A stretch of DNA of 64,000 bases. Origin: Halomonas elongata. GTDB lineage: Bacteria; Pseudomonadota; Gammaproteobacteria; Pseudomonadales; Halomonadaceae. Positions 16,457 to 25,303 of this stretch are shown piece by piece. A program made the translations under genes and the position numbers. The notes under the pieces were generated by a model that had not been told where the DNA came from, ran no database searches, and worked only from the letters and a program-made list of their open reading frames with translations. The DNA lies in the NCBI RefSeq assembly GCF_029081005.1, contig NZ_JAJQTQ010000001.1, positions 186,001-250,000 of the forward strand, in the 5' to 3' direction. The number at the start of each line of letters is the position of its first letter. Within the stretch, counting starts at the first letter, position 1.

Positions 16457-17410
16457 ATGTTAACCCTCAAACAACTTGATACTTTCGTCCAAGTGGTCGA
16501 GCTCGGCACATTCGAACGCGCTTCCCAGCGCCTCAACGCGACGCAGTCCACCGTCTCCAAGCGCATCTCCGAGTTGGAGCAAGCCACGGGCCTGCAAATC
16601 TTCGATCGTTCGCGCCGCAGCGCGCGACTGACCGAAGAGGGCGAACGGCTGCTGGAGCTGGCCTATGCAACGCTCGATGGCGCGAAGCAGATCCTTGAGC
16701 TCAATGAGCAACCTGATCGTACGTTGCATCGCGTGCGTATTGGTTTCACCGACCTGGCCGCCCTTACCTGGCTTCCGGGCTTTCTGCGGGATTACACGAC
16801 CGAGCGGCCCGACATCCGATTGGACATCACCATCGACATGAGCCGTAACCTGTACCAACAGTTTCAGGATGGTGAACTGGACCTAGTGGTGATACCGCAA
16901 GTCCCAGAGGCCTTCGCCCAGCCGGGAGTAGAAACCCAGCTGCTGGAGGAGGTGGAGATGGCCTTCATGGCCAGAGAGGGCCTGGTGGACGGCCCTAGAC
17001 CTATCCCCATCGGGGGGCTCGAACACTATCCCCTGATCAGCCAAGGCAAGCGCTCAGGGTTCGCGCAGGACATCAATCGCTGGCTCTCCCATCAGGGCAT
17101 GGCCGTCGCCACCCTGACTGCCGATAATTTGTTAGCACTGGTTGGTCTGGTGGCAGCGGGGCGTGGCATCAGCGTATTGCCGAAACTCTGTGTCCAGTGC
17201 TTCGCCCGAGATCAAGGGTTGGAGGTCATCGATACTACTCCTTCCCTGCCGACGATTAGCTATTATGCGCTGTACCATGGCGGGGTACGCATCTCGTTGT
17301 TCGAGGAACTCGCCCTTCGGCTCTCCAGTGCAGCCGACTTTACCAGTCCCTTTTTCTTCTCTGAGCACAAACTGTCGCGTAGCGAATCGCATTCTTTCAA
17401 GAACATGTAG
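16457..17410 (+). CDS. LysR-type regulator, divergent from tctC
   Basis: 317 residues: MLTLKQLDTFVQVVELGTFERASQRLN, with ATQSTVSKRISELEQATGLQIFDR as the recognition helix region, then an effector domain (HRVRIGFTDLAALTWLPGFL...). The 172-base AT-rich divergent gap to tctC probably contains both promoters and the operator. It likely controls the tctCBA-aminotransferase unit in response to the imported carboxylate. Confidence 0.9.
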   Translation: MLTLKQLDTFVQVVELGTFERASQRLNATQSTVSKRISELEQATGLQIFDRSRRSARLTEEGERLLELAYATLDGAKQILELNEQPDRTLHRVRIGFTDLAALTWLPGFLRDYTTERPDIRLDITIDMSRNLYQQFQDGELDLVVIPQVPEAFAQPGVETQLLEEVEMAFMAREGLVDGPRPIPIGGLEHYPLISQGKRSGFAQDINRWLSHQGMAVATLTADNLLALVGLVAAGRGISVLPKLCVQCFARDQGLEVIDTTPSLPTISYYALYHGGVRISLFEELALRLSSAADFTSPFFFSEHKLSRSESHSFKNM

Positions 17411-17482
17411 CTATCAAGGTTCTACTATCGACCAGAGGGCCGGAGCCGCTGCTCCATCGGCGAAACGCCTGACACCTGGCGC

Positions 17483-18451
17483 TCACAGGCGATCGGACAG
17501 AAATGGCAATATCGCACTGACCATCCTGGCATGATGGCGCTCTCTCGCTTCAGGCGAAGAACTACACAATGCCACATCACCTCTCTCTTCCCGCAAGATC
17601 CGAGGTCCTCTCTCAGTGCAGACGCCAAAGGCATCGAAGCGATCGGCCTCTTGGATCACGACTCTCTCGGCACGAGGCAGCTCAGTCGTCTTCCGTTCCT
17701 GGTCACCGAGTGAGATCAACAATGTCGGAACGGCAGGCGCCCTGCCGTCACCCGAAAACACTGCCAGGTACTCGGGATCAATGGCGACCGCGGCCTTGAC
17801 GCGGCGATCGCGCCTGGACTGCCCAAGCTCACCAGGGTCAGCCTGATCCAAGGCGACGTTGTGTGCCGTGTACCACTCGCAGTCTGGAGCCTCTACGCCA
17901 TCGGCAGCGCATGATTGAAGGTAGCACTCAGCGTCAAGCTCGGCCCCGGACACGGCAAGGGCAGTGGTTCCACCAAGGGCAAAACCCACCACGAAAATCC
18001 CGCCATGATCAACGTGCTCCGCCCTGCGCTGGTCGCCCAGCATCAGGTCAATGGTGCGGCTTATGTCTCGAGGGCGCTGCCAAATCTCATTCACCGCCAT
18101 TGCCGCACGTGCGGGGCCTGGCGCATTGACCTCCACGGCGACAAAACCTGGCCTTGCCAAGCCCTCGCCAAGCCATGCCCCCGAATTGCTCGAGGACCGC
18201 AAACCGCCGTGAGACACCACGACGAGAGGAAACTCTCCCTCCAGGATCGGCGCATCATTCGCAGCGGAAACCCCTTCGAACACGGCATTACCTCCCACCA
18301 TGGAAGGTGAACCGCCATCGGATGGATACCAGATGGATAGTTCGATAGGGCGTTGATCGGAGGCATCCGCCAGAGACGAGAAGCCTACCGGTGAATCCGC
18401 AAAGGCCGGAATGACGATGACCCAAAGCGACAAGAATAGACGCAGCCTCAT
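17483..18451 (-). CDS. Secreted dienelactone-hydrolase-like alpha/beta-hydrolase lacking catalytic Ser and His
   Basis: About 322 residues from ATG 18451, with signal peptide MRLRLFLSLWVIVIPAFADS. The fold is that of predicted dienelactone/PAF-acetylhydrolase-like proteins: IELSIWYPSD, FPLVVVSHGGLRSSS, and a nucleophile elbow that reads VGFALGG where the family has G-x-S-x-G. The Ser codon is GCC (Ala). The late GHxxF/GHYDF motif is also altered, reading ADRFDAF with Arg in the His position. With both residues missing it is unlikely to hydrolyse esters by the standard mechanism and may be a binding protein or a degenerating gene. The frame is open and full length. It is alone in its unit. Confidence 0.72.
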   Translation of the reverse strand: MRLRLFLSLWVIVIPAFADSPVGFSSLADASDQRPIELSIWYPSDGGSPSMVGGNAVFEGVSAANDAPILEGEFPLVVVSHGGLRSSSNSGAWLGEGLARPGFVAVEVNAPGPARAAMAVNEIWQRPRDISRTIDLMLGDQRRAEHVDHGGIFVVGFALGGTTALAVSGAELDAECYLQSCAADGVEAPDCEWYTAHNVALDQADPGELGQSRRDRRVKAAVAIDPEYLAVFSGDGRAPAVPTLLISLGDQERKTTELPRAERVVIQEADRFDAFGVCTERGPRILREERGDVALCSSSPEARERHHARMVSAILPFLSDRL

Positions 18452-18757
18452 AGTGTTTCCCCGTGTATCGCCGACAAGAAACTGCCTACACTTCCTCGAC
18501 GCTCTTCTCGCGCCCCGGCCACATCGATGGTATTCGGCAATGAGAATATCACGGTGGAAGACACCAAGAGCTCTGACAGGCCCACAGCCGCCCCGCACTC
18601 CCGCCTTCGCGAGGCGACGCGCTCGACCAACAGGGCCTGTGGCGCCATCTCCGCCGAGGAGTTGAACAGGCCTACCCGCGCGAGGGTCATGCCACCAACG
18701 CCTTGACGCTCTAGGCTAGGTGGGAAAGGACTTCCCGGAATCGCTTGAGGAGAGATC
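18452..18757. other. Divergent intergenic region, about 305 bases
   Basis: It lies between the leftward hydrolase-like gene and the rightward voltage-sensor-like gene. Open frames here are shadows in GC-rich DNA with no family match. It probably holds two outward promoters; no clear operator palindrome was seen. Confidence 0.4.
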
Positions 18758-19753
18758 ATGCCCGCCACCCGCACGACCTCGCCCGCCCTGGAACGGGCCC
18801 ACCTGGTGTGGGACCTGTTCATCATCGTGCTGGTGATCGCCAACCTGGCGCTGCTGCTGTTCGACAGCTTGTTCCTGCTGCCGCCGCTGAACGCCGCCTT
18901 CGAGGCCGTGGCGCCCGGGCTGCACGGCGCCTACGAGCGGCACATCCACGCAAACTTCCTCAGCATCGACCTGGCGTTCGTGGCCGTCTTCCTGTTCGAC
19001 GTGCTGCTGGGCTGGGCGGTGGCCATCGCCGAGCGCCACTACCACCGCTGGTTCTTCTACCCCTTCGTGCACTGGTACGACGTGCTCGGCTGCATCCCGC
19101 TGGGTGGCTTCCGGCTGCTGCGCATCCTGCGCGTCATCTCGCTGCTGCACCGCCTGCAGCGCATGGGCCTGATCGACGTGCGCCGCTGGTATGTCTACAC
19201 CGTGGTCGCCAAGTACTACGACATCCTGCTGGAGGAACTCACCGACCGCATCGCCATCCGCATGCTGGACAACGTGCAGCAGGAGATCCGCGCCGGCGAC
19301 GGTCTCTCCGCGCCGGTGATCGAGCGGATCGTGCAACCCCGCAAACAGGCGCTGATCCGCGAGATCAGCCAGCGCCTGGAGGCCATGGCGGGCGACGCCT
19401 ATGCCCACCACCGCGACGACACCCTGCGCTACGTGCGCGGGCTGGTCGGCCGCACCCTGGCGGAGAGCCCGGAGCTCAAGCGCCTCTCGCACCTGCCGCT
19501 GGGCGGACAGGTGGCCCGGGGGCTCGAGGCCTCGCTCTCCGACCTGGCCTGCCGCCTGGTCGACGAGGCGCTGGCGGGGCTGAAGTCGGCGGAGTTCTCG
19601 GCCCTGGTGGAGCACCTGGCCGAGAGCGGCTTCGATGCCTGGCTGCACACCGATCCGCAGACCGAACAGATCACCGAGCAGGTGCTGATGGACATGCTGG
19701 AGCTGCTCAAGGAGCAGATCGCGGTGAAGGGCTGGCAGCACAAGTACGACTGA
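18758..19753 (+). CDS. Membrane protein with a voltage-sensor-like transmembrane domain
   Basis: 331 residues. Four hydrophobic segments lie in about residues 14-40, 67-90, 100-120 and 120-140: LVWDLFIIVLVIANLALLLF, IDLAFVAVFLFDVLLGWAVA, then WFFYPFVHWYDVLGCIPLGG, leading into RLLRILRVISLLHRLQR with Arg at spaced positions like the S4 helix of ion channels. There is no obvious S5-P-S6 pore. About 180 residues of helical, charged cytoplasmic tail follow. Relatives are annotated as ion transporters, but without a pore the role is open: a voltage-sensing or proton-conducting protein, or a scaffold. TGAGGAGAG before ATG 18758 is a good ribosome-binding site. Confidence 0.65.
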   Translation: MPATRTTSPALERAHLVWDLFIIVLVIANLALLLFDSLFLLPPLNAAFEAVAPGLHGAYERHIHANFLSIDLAFVAVFLFDVLLGWAVAIAERHYHRWFFYPFVHWYDVLGCIPLGGFRLLRILRVISLLHRLQRMGLIDVRRWYVYTVVAKYYDILLEELTDRIAIRMLDNVQQEIRAGDGLSAPVIERIVQPRKQALIREISQRLEAMAGDAYAHHRDDTLRYVRGLVGRTLAESPELKRLSHLPLGGQVARGLEASLSDLACRLVDEALAGLKSAEFSALVEHLAESGFDAWLHTDPQTEQITEQVLMDMLELLKEQIAVKGWQHKYD

Positions 19754-19791
19754 GCAAGCCGCCAGCCATCAGGCGCCGCGGCTGGCCGGGA

Positions 19792-20331
19792 TCAGGCCGG
19801 TTGACCCAGCGGCGCCGGGGCGCTGTCGAGGCGCTTGCCCAGGATGCACAGGCTGAAGTCGCTGCCGTCCATGCGGGCGACGTCCGGCAGCCGGCCCCAC
19901 TCCTGGTAGCCGCTGGCACGCAGCAGGCGCAGGCTCGGCGTGTTGTGGGCGAAGACGTAGCCGACGAGGGTGTGGATATCCAGGCTCGGCGCCAGCGCTT
20001 CCGCTCGCTGCAGCAGCCGCTTCCCGAGCAGCCTGCCCTGGTAGTCCGGCGCGATGTAGATGCTCAGCTCGGCCGTGTGGGCGTACGCCGGCCGACCGTA
20101 GAAGTCCTCGAAGCTCATCCAGGCGACGATGCCGCCCTCGTCCTCGCCGACCAGCAGCGGGCGACGCGCCGGCTCGTGCTGCCGGAACCACTCGCGGCGG
20201 TCGTCTGGGGTCACCGTCTCGGTGTCTGCCGTCGAGCGGCGGCTCGGCACCGCGGCATTGTAGATCTCGACGATCCTCGGGAGGTCCTGCTCGTCCGCCA
20301 GCCTGATGTCCATCGTTGATGCTTTGCTCAT
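19792..20331 (-). CDS. GNAT acetyltransferase, phosphinothricin-acetyltransferase-like
   Basis: 179 residues from ATG 20331; GAGG upstream supports this start over the open frame beginning 39 bases earlier. The features match the PAT/Bar-type subfamily: MDIRLADEQDLPRIVEIYNAAV, AELSIYIAPDYQGRLLGKRLL with the acetyl-CoA loop Q-G-x-x-x-G-K-x-L, and LVGYVFAHNTPSLRLLRASGYQEWG. The usual R/Q-x-x-G-x-G/A loop is slightly altered. The substrate cannot be told from sequence. Confidence 0.85.
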   Translation of the reverse strand: MSKASTMDIRLADEQDLPRIVEIYNAAVPSRRSTADTETVTPDDRREWFRQHEPARRPLLVGEDEGGIVAWMSFEDFYGRPAYAHTAELSIYIAPDYQGRLLGKRLLQRAEALAPSLDIHTLVGYVFAHNTPSLRLLRASGYQEWGRLPDVARMDGSDFSLCILGKRLDSAPAPLGQPA

Positions 20332-20525
20332 CGTGATCCTCACGTGTCCCTGAATGATGAAAAGCGCCACGCGGCGATTCCCGCCCGGCGATCGTCCGGA
20401 TGACGGTCGCCACGAGGGGCGGATGAATCGGTGGCCACGGTGGCGTCCCGAGAGCTGGCGGCGTCGTTGTGATTGTCGTTGTCAGAGCCTCAGCCTAGCA
20501 CCAACGACTGAGGCAGCCGGCAGCT

Positions 20526-20921
20526 CTATGGAGAATCGAGGTCTGCACCCGATGAACCATGCTGGATCTTGATGCCATTCAACTGCTCAAGCAGTTGGGG
20601 GATGTTGTCTTGAATGATGCTCCACACCGTATCGTCGTCGATCCCCAGATAGGCATGGATCAGGCGATTCCGGGTCGCAATGATCATCCGCCAGGGAATT
20701 TCCGAATACTGGTGACGGACAGCATCTGGAATCCGGGTCGCCGCTTCGCCGATCAGCTCGAGGTTACGCAGCGTGGCATCGTAGGTGAGGTCAAGGGCAA
20801 GGAAGCTATCCTGATCGAGGCCTTCCGTGTAGGACAGAACCTTCTCGGCAAAGCCGATCATGTCATCGATATAGAAGCGCCATTCGCGCTGGGGGCGAGA
20901 CTCAGACACGCAGCGCCTCAC
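20526..20921 (-). CDS. hepT: HepT-like HEPN ribonuclease toxin (DUF86)
   Basis: 131 residues from GTG 20921, with GTG 20909 also possible. It has a helical HEPN fold with RNRLIHAYLGID, the R-x4-H-x-Y ribonuclease motif, near residue 90, and LDLTYDATLRNLELIGEAATRIP upstream. In HepT/MntA systems HepT cleaves RNA and is neutralised when MntA adds AMP to its Tyr in this motif. The start overlaps the 3' end of the MntA gene (about 20 bases), giving coupled translation. The motif residues are intact, so the toxin is probably active. Confidence 0.88.
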   Translation of the reverse strand: MRRCVSESRPQREWRFYIDDMIGFAEKVLSYTEGLDQDSFLALDLTYDATLRNLELIGEAATRIPDAVRHQYSEIPWRMIIATRNRLIHAYLGIDDDTVWSIIQDNIPQLLEQLNGIKIQHGSSGADLDSP

Positions 20922-21192
20922 GCTCGATATAGGGCCTGAGCTCGGGGCGAAGCGCCTTGTCGGTCACCAGATCCACGGGATGACCCAGCAGATCCTCGAG
21001 GTAGAACTGCACTCCGAAATAGCGGGCCGAGGTCGCCGGGCCATCGAAGCTCACCAGGATATCAATATCACTGTCGTCTCGAGCCTCGTCGCGGGACATG
21101 GAGCCGAAGAGCGCCAATGATCTGACCCCATATTCGCTGGCCAAGGCCGACATGTGCTCTCGAAGCAGTTGCAGGACCCTGATTCTGTTCAT
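20902..21192 (-). CDS. mntA: MntA-like minimal nucleotidyltransferase antitoxin
   Basis: 96 residues of the minimal nucleotidyltransferase fold, with LALFGSMSRDEARDDSDIDI: the GSxxR...DxD catalytic pattern is complete, so it should transfer AMP. VQFYLEDLLGHPVDLVTD follows. It is the first gene of a leftward MntA-HepT pair. AGCGGAAG lies upstream of ATG 21192. Its known role in the family is inactivating HepT by AMPylation. Confidence 0.88.
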   Translation of the reverse strand: MNRIRVLQLLREHMSALASEYGVRSLALFGSMSRDEARDDSDIDILVSFDGPATSARYFGVQFYLEDLLGHPVDLVTDKALRPELRPYIEREALRV

Positions 21193-21494
21193 CTTCCGCT
21201 ACCTCTCACCAGCATCAAGCCTCTGGAGAAATGATCCCCTTGGCTTTGTATCGATCAGCCTAGCATGGGGGAGAGGCAACCCCCAGCTATGCCAGGCCTT
21301 GCCTCTCTACCGCTTCCTCTCGAAGCTGCGCTCAATCAGGGGTGGGGAAATGAAGTGGACTCCATTCACTGGACCACCTGACAGGCGAGCTAAGCGTTCG
21401 GAGGGGCTTGAAAGCCCTTTCAACCAATTAATCCGAACACCCATTTTTCTCATGCTCCGGCGCCTCGCGCCGTTGCGCCATACTGTCACCAGGC
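21193..21494. other. Intergenic region, about 300 bases; no gene seen
   Basis: It lies between the mntA start and the M14 peptidase gene. A short GGGCT-TGAA-AGCCC hairpin near 21404-21417 is followed by only three T, so I do not call it a terminator. Nothing else is supportable. Confidence 0.4.
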
Positions 21495-23243
21495 ATGGCC
21501 AACCGAGGCAGGGACATGGGACGGGATGGGCACGACAGCCGCTTCCGACATCGCTACCTGAGCCACCACGCCCTGACGCACCAGCTCAAGGCGTGGGTGC
21601 AGGCCTACCCCGAGCTGGCCCACCTGCAGAGCATCGGCGTGAGCCCCGAGGGGCGGGAGATCTGGGTGCTCACCATCGGCCCCGAGCCGGAGCGCAAGCG
21701 CCCCGCCGTGTGGGTGGACGGCAACATGCACGGCACCGAGCTGGCCGGCTCCAGCGTCGCCCTGGCGGTGGCCGAGGCGGCCCTGGCGCTGCACACCCAC
21801 GCGCTGCCCCTGCCCGATGAACTGCCCGAGCATGTCCGCCGGTTCCTGCAGGACGTGCTGTTCTACGTCTGCCCGCGCATCTCGCCGGATGGCGCCGAAC
21901 AGGTGCTGCGGCAGGGAGGCTTCGTGCGCTCCGCGCCGCGACGCTCGCCGGAGGCCGCCGAGCGGCCCTACTGGCGCGCCCACGATCTCGACGGCGACGG
22001 GCGTTGCCGCTACCTGCGCGTGAGGGACGAGGCCGGCGACTTCATCGCCTCGCCCGACGCGCCCGGCCTGATGCTGCCGCGCCGGGTCGAGGACCCGCCG
22101 CCCTACTGGCGGCTCTATCCCGAAGGGGTCATCGAGCACTGGGACGGCGAGACGATCCCCGAGCCCGAATGGCTGGAAGGCGTGCCGGACTTCAACCGCA
22201 ACTTCCCCTGGAGCTGGCGGCCGGAGCCCGAGCAGGTCGGCGCCGGCCCGTACCCCGGCTCCGAGCCCGAGACGCGGGCGGTCATCGACTTCGCCGTGGC
22301 GCACCCGACCCTCTATGCCTGGCTGAACCTGCACACCTTCGGGGGCGTGTTCATCCGCCCGCTGATCGACGCCCCCGACAGCCGCATGGACCAGCAGGAC
22401 CTGGCCCTCTACCGCCAGTTGGCCGAGTGGGGACGCGCCCAGGTCGGCTACCCCACCGTCAGCGGCTTCGAGGAGTTCACCTACCAGCCGGACACCCCGC
22501 TGCACGGCGACCTCATCGAGTTCGCCTACCACCAGCGCGGCTGCCTGGCGCAGGTCTGCGAGCTCTGGGACCTGTTCCAGCGGATGGACCGGCCGCGCCC
22601 CAAGCGCTTCGTGGAGCACTACGCGGCGCTCGATCGCGAGGACATGGAATGGCTGGCCCGATGGGATCGCGAACACAACCGGGGGCGGCTATACCAGCCC
22701 TGGCAGGCCGTGCGCCATCCGCAGCTGGGGGAGGTGGAGGTCGGCGGCCTGGACCCGGTCGCCGGCCTCTGGAACCCGCCCCCCGAGGCATTGCCCGCGA
22801 TCTGCCAGGGCATCGCCGGCTACTGGCTGCGGGTGGCGGCGATGCTGCCGAGGCTGGCCATCGCCGACACGCGCTGCACGCCGCTGGGCGAAGGCCATTG
22901 GGAGCTGCGGGTCAGGGTGGAGAATCGCGGCTATCTGCCGACCCATGGGGTCAATGCCGCCCGGGAGCGGCCGTGGAACACCGGCGTCGAGGCTCACGCC
23001 AGCGTCACAGGCTGCCGACTGCAGCACCCCGGGCAGGCCCGCCAGTCGCTGGGCCACCTGGCGGGCTGGGGGCGGGGACTCGGCGAGGCCTCGCAGATGC
23101 CCTGGTTCCAACGCTCGGGCGGCAATGCCCACCAGGCCACGGCCCGCTGGATCCTCCAGGGCGAGGGCGAGGTCAGGGTGCACCTCGGCGGGCCGCGGCT
23201 CGGCCGGCTGACGCGCACGTTCACGTTCCCGCCTCGCTGTTGA
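21495..23243 (+). CDS. M14 family zinc carboxypeptidase-like protein
   Basis: 582 residues. The peptidase domain has VDGNMHGTELAGSS with the zinc ligands His79 and Glu82, YAWLNLHTFGG near 275-285 with the third zinc His, and FAYHQRGCLAQVCELWDL, whose Glu fits the catalytic glutamate. EGREIWVLTIG at the start is typical of M14 enzymes. The last 150 residues form a beta-rich domain. It has no signal peptide, so it is probably cytoplasmic. An alternative start at ATG 21516 has a better spaced purine run. Substrate is unknown. Confidence 0.85.
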   Translation: MANRGRDMGRDGHDSRFRHRYLSHHALTHQLKAWVQAYPELAHLQSIGVSPEGREIWVLTIGPEPERKRPAVWVDGNMHGTELAGSSVALAVAEAALALHTHALPLPDELPEHVRRFLQDVLFYVCPRISPDGAEQVLRQGGFVRSAPRRSPEAAERPYWRAHDLDGDGRCRYLRVRDEAGDFIASPDAPGLMLPRRVEDPPPYWRLYPEGVIEHWDGETIPEPEWLEGVPDFNRNFPWSWRPEPEQVGAGPYPGSEPETRAVIDFAVAHPTLYAWLNLHTFGGVFIRPLIDAPDSRMDQQDLALYRQLAEWGRAQVGYPTVSGFEEFTYQPDTPLHGDLIEFAYHQRGCLAQVCELWDLFQRMDRPRPKRFVEHYAALDREDMEWLARWDREHNRGRLYQPWQAVRHPQLGEVEVGGLDPVAGLWNPPPEALPAICQGIAGYWLRVAAMLPRLAIADTRCTPLGEGHWELRVRVENRGYLPTHGVNAARERPWNTGVEAHASVTGCRLQHPGQARQSLGHLAGWGRGLGEASQMPWFQRSGGNAHQATARWILQGEGEVRVHLGGPRLGRLTRTFTFPPRC

Positions 23244-23328
23244 CCGACGCTTCACCTGAATCGTGACCCGGCGCTTTGCCACATGCTGCGCCGGACCAAG
23301 GCGGTGGCCGAGGCGACGACCGAAGCTC

Positions 23329-24630
23329 TCAGGAGCCGACCGCCGGTTTCTCCGTCTCCTTCGCCTCGCCCTCCTCGGGATCCGCCAGCGGCTCGCCCTC
23401 CTCGTTCTGGAGCTGGTGATCGTAGGCCGCCTGCAGGCCGGTATCCTCCTCGGCCTCGGCGGCCTCGTCGTCACCGTGTTCGATATGGCCCGGGTAGAAG
23501 GGCGAGAGGATGGCCACCAGGATGCCGAGCGAGGCGAACATGGAGAAAGCGTCGGCGTAGCCGAAGCCATCGACCAGCCAGCCGACCACGGGCGAGCCGG
23601 TCGCCTGCCCGAGCGAGACCGCCATGAAGGGCAGTACCGGCCCCACCGATAGTCGGCCCGGCAGCAGGCGGATGCCGGTCATCAGGTAGAGCCCCGTCAG
23701 GCTCATGTAGGCCAGGCCGAAGACCAGCGCGGAAAATGCCGCCAGCACCGTCTGGGCGGGGCTGGCCGCCAGCAGCGCCAGGCTCGCGGCCAGCATCATC
23801 AGCATCAGCGCATGGGTGATGGGCGGGTTGTTGCGGTCGGCCAGGTCGGCCACCACGGCGCCACCCAGACCGGCGATGCCCACCGCCAGCCACAGCCAGC
23901 CGGTGGAGGCGGACGGCAGGCCGCCGAGGGTGACCACCAAATCCGGCGCGAAGATCCAGTAGGCGGAAGACACGACGCCCATCACGAAGGCGAACAGCGT
24001 CAGCCGGACCAGGCGCGACCAGGGCAGCTCGCGAAGCGGCGCGGGCGGCGCGGCGTTGGAGGGCACGATCCGCGACACCGAGGGCAGGAAGACCCAGGCG
24101 GCGATCACGCCGATGGCGGCGCAGATGGCGAAGGACAGATAGGCCAGCCGCCAGGCGCCGACCAGGAACAGCACCGTCGGCACGGCGACGATCACCCCGA
24201 TGCTGGTGCCGGCGTTCATCACCGAGCTGACGCGCCCGTGCAGCGAGCGCTTGACGATCGCCTGCATGCCGGCGGTGAGCGCGGGCATCATCAGGCCGGT
24301 GCAGATGCCGCAGGCGAACACCCCCGCACCCAGTATCCATGCGTCGGAGGCCTGGCCGATCAGCGCCAGCCCGCCGACGCCGAAGGCCCCGGACAGCACC
24401 GCCGTGTAGCGGGCGCCGAGATGATCGGTGACGAAGGGCGCGACCGCCGTGGCCAGCAGGAAGCTGATCAGCGGCAGCGCGCCGATCACGCCGATCACGT
24501 CCGGCGCCAGGCCCAGCTCGTCGCGTATCTGCGGCACGAACAGCCCGAAGGCGAAGCGCGCGAGCCCATAGCTGATCGCGATCAGCGCCGCGCCGAAGAT
24601 CGCAAACCCAGTACTCGAAAGAGATTTCAT
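23329..24630 (-). CDS. MFS transporter of the CynX/YcaD-like type
   Basis: About 433 residues from ATG 24630 (GGCGGAG five bases upstream). Twelve hydrophobic segments; DHLGARYTAVLSGAFG fits the loop 2-3 region of the major facilitator superfamily. The last 50 residues form an acidic, hydrophilic tail (EAAEAEEDTGLQAA..., EEGEPLADPEEGEAKE), common in halophile proteins. The family is certain; the substrate is unknown. Confidence 0.85.
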   Translation of the reverse strand: MKSLSSTGFAIFGAALIAISYGLARFAFGLFVPQIRDELGLAPDVIGVIGALPLISFLLATAVAPFVTDHLGARYTAVLSGAFGVGGLALIGQASDAWILGAGVFACGICTGLMMPALTAGMQAIVKRSLHGRVSSVMNAGTSIGVIVAVPTVLFLVGAWRLAYLSFAICAAIGVIAAWVFLPSVSRIVPSNAAPPAPLRELPWSRLVRLTLFAFVMGVVSSAYWIFAPDLVVTLGGLPSASTGWLWLAVGIAGLGGAVVADLADRNNPPITHALMLMMLAASLALLAASPAQTVLAAFSALVFGLAYMSLTGLYLMTGIRLLPGRLSVGPVLPFMAVSLGQATGSPVVGWLVDGFGYADAFSMFASLGILVAILSPFYPGHIEHGDDEAAEAEEDTGLQAAYDHQLQNEEGEPLADPEEGEAKETEKPAVGS

Positions 24631-24818
24631 GGCAGCTCCGCCAGGTGAATGCCGAAGATCAGGACTCAGTGTGCGGCCAGGCCGCGCGATGGCGCCATCA
24701 CCCCATGACCTTGCCACCCACCCGGGCCGGCATGCCACCCTGAAGCGACGGTGCCTTGTGGCCTCGCGACAGGCTATCCTCAAGGTTCCACGTATCCGCA
24801 GACGGAAAGGAGTGTCCC

Positions 24819-25106
24819 ATGAGCGATCGGAATGCCTACGAACAGAAGCTGCGCGCCAAGCTGGACGAGCTGCAGGCCGAGGTGGACAAGCTGAAGGCCC
24901 GCGCCAGGAGCGCCGACGCCGATGCGCGCATCGAGCGGGAAAAGGATGTCGACCGGCTGGAAGCCAAGCGCGAGAAAATGCGCCGGAAGCTCGAGGAATT
25001 GAGACATTCCAGCGACGACGCCTGGGACGACATCCGCGCCGGCGCCGAGCGAGCCTGGAGTTCGCTGAGCGAGTCCATCGAGAAGGCCCGCTCGCGGTTC
25101 AAGTAA
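24819..25106 (+). CDS. Small coiled-coil protein
   Basis: 95 residues from ATG 24819 (AAAGGAG seven bases upstream). Nearly the whole protein is a charged heptad-pattern helix: QKLRAKLDELQAEVDKLKAR, EKDVDRLEAKREKMRRKLEE, then ERAWSSLSESIEKARSRF. It resembles small sll1863-type stress-related coiled-coil proteins, whose function is not defined. It sits alone between divergent and co-directional neighbours. Confidence 0.7.
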   Translation: MSDRNAYEQKLRAKLDELQAEVDKLKARARSADADARIEREKDVDRLEAKREKMRRKLEELRHSSDDAWDDIRAGAERAWSSLSESIEKARSRFK

Positions 25107-25303
25107 TCCCTCCTCTGCCAGGCGGCTGGCTCCCCTGCCCTCGACCCTCTGGTTCCTGAACCCAGCCGCCCTGGCCTCACCCGCCTTCGTCGGACACACC
25201 CGTGGAAGTCCACCCGAGGCTTTTCCTGCTGTATCGGCCATGGTGGAATTGCCCTTCTTGTCTGTTCCATCACGGTTCCGGGGTCGGGAGCGCCACACAG
25301 CCG

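Noticed and set aside
18745..20319. 524-codon open frame overlapping the voltage-sensor-like gene
   Set aside because: Shadow frame with strongly biased Arg/Ala/Pro content; the frame at 18758 has membrane helices and a good ribosome-binding site.
21340..21440. Possible insertion-sequence remnant before the M14 peptidase gene
   Set aside because: Only a vague resemblance to IS end sequences; no inverted repeat pair, target duplication or transposase fragment.
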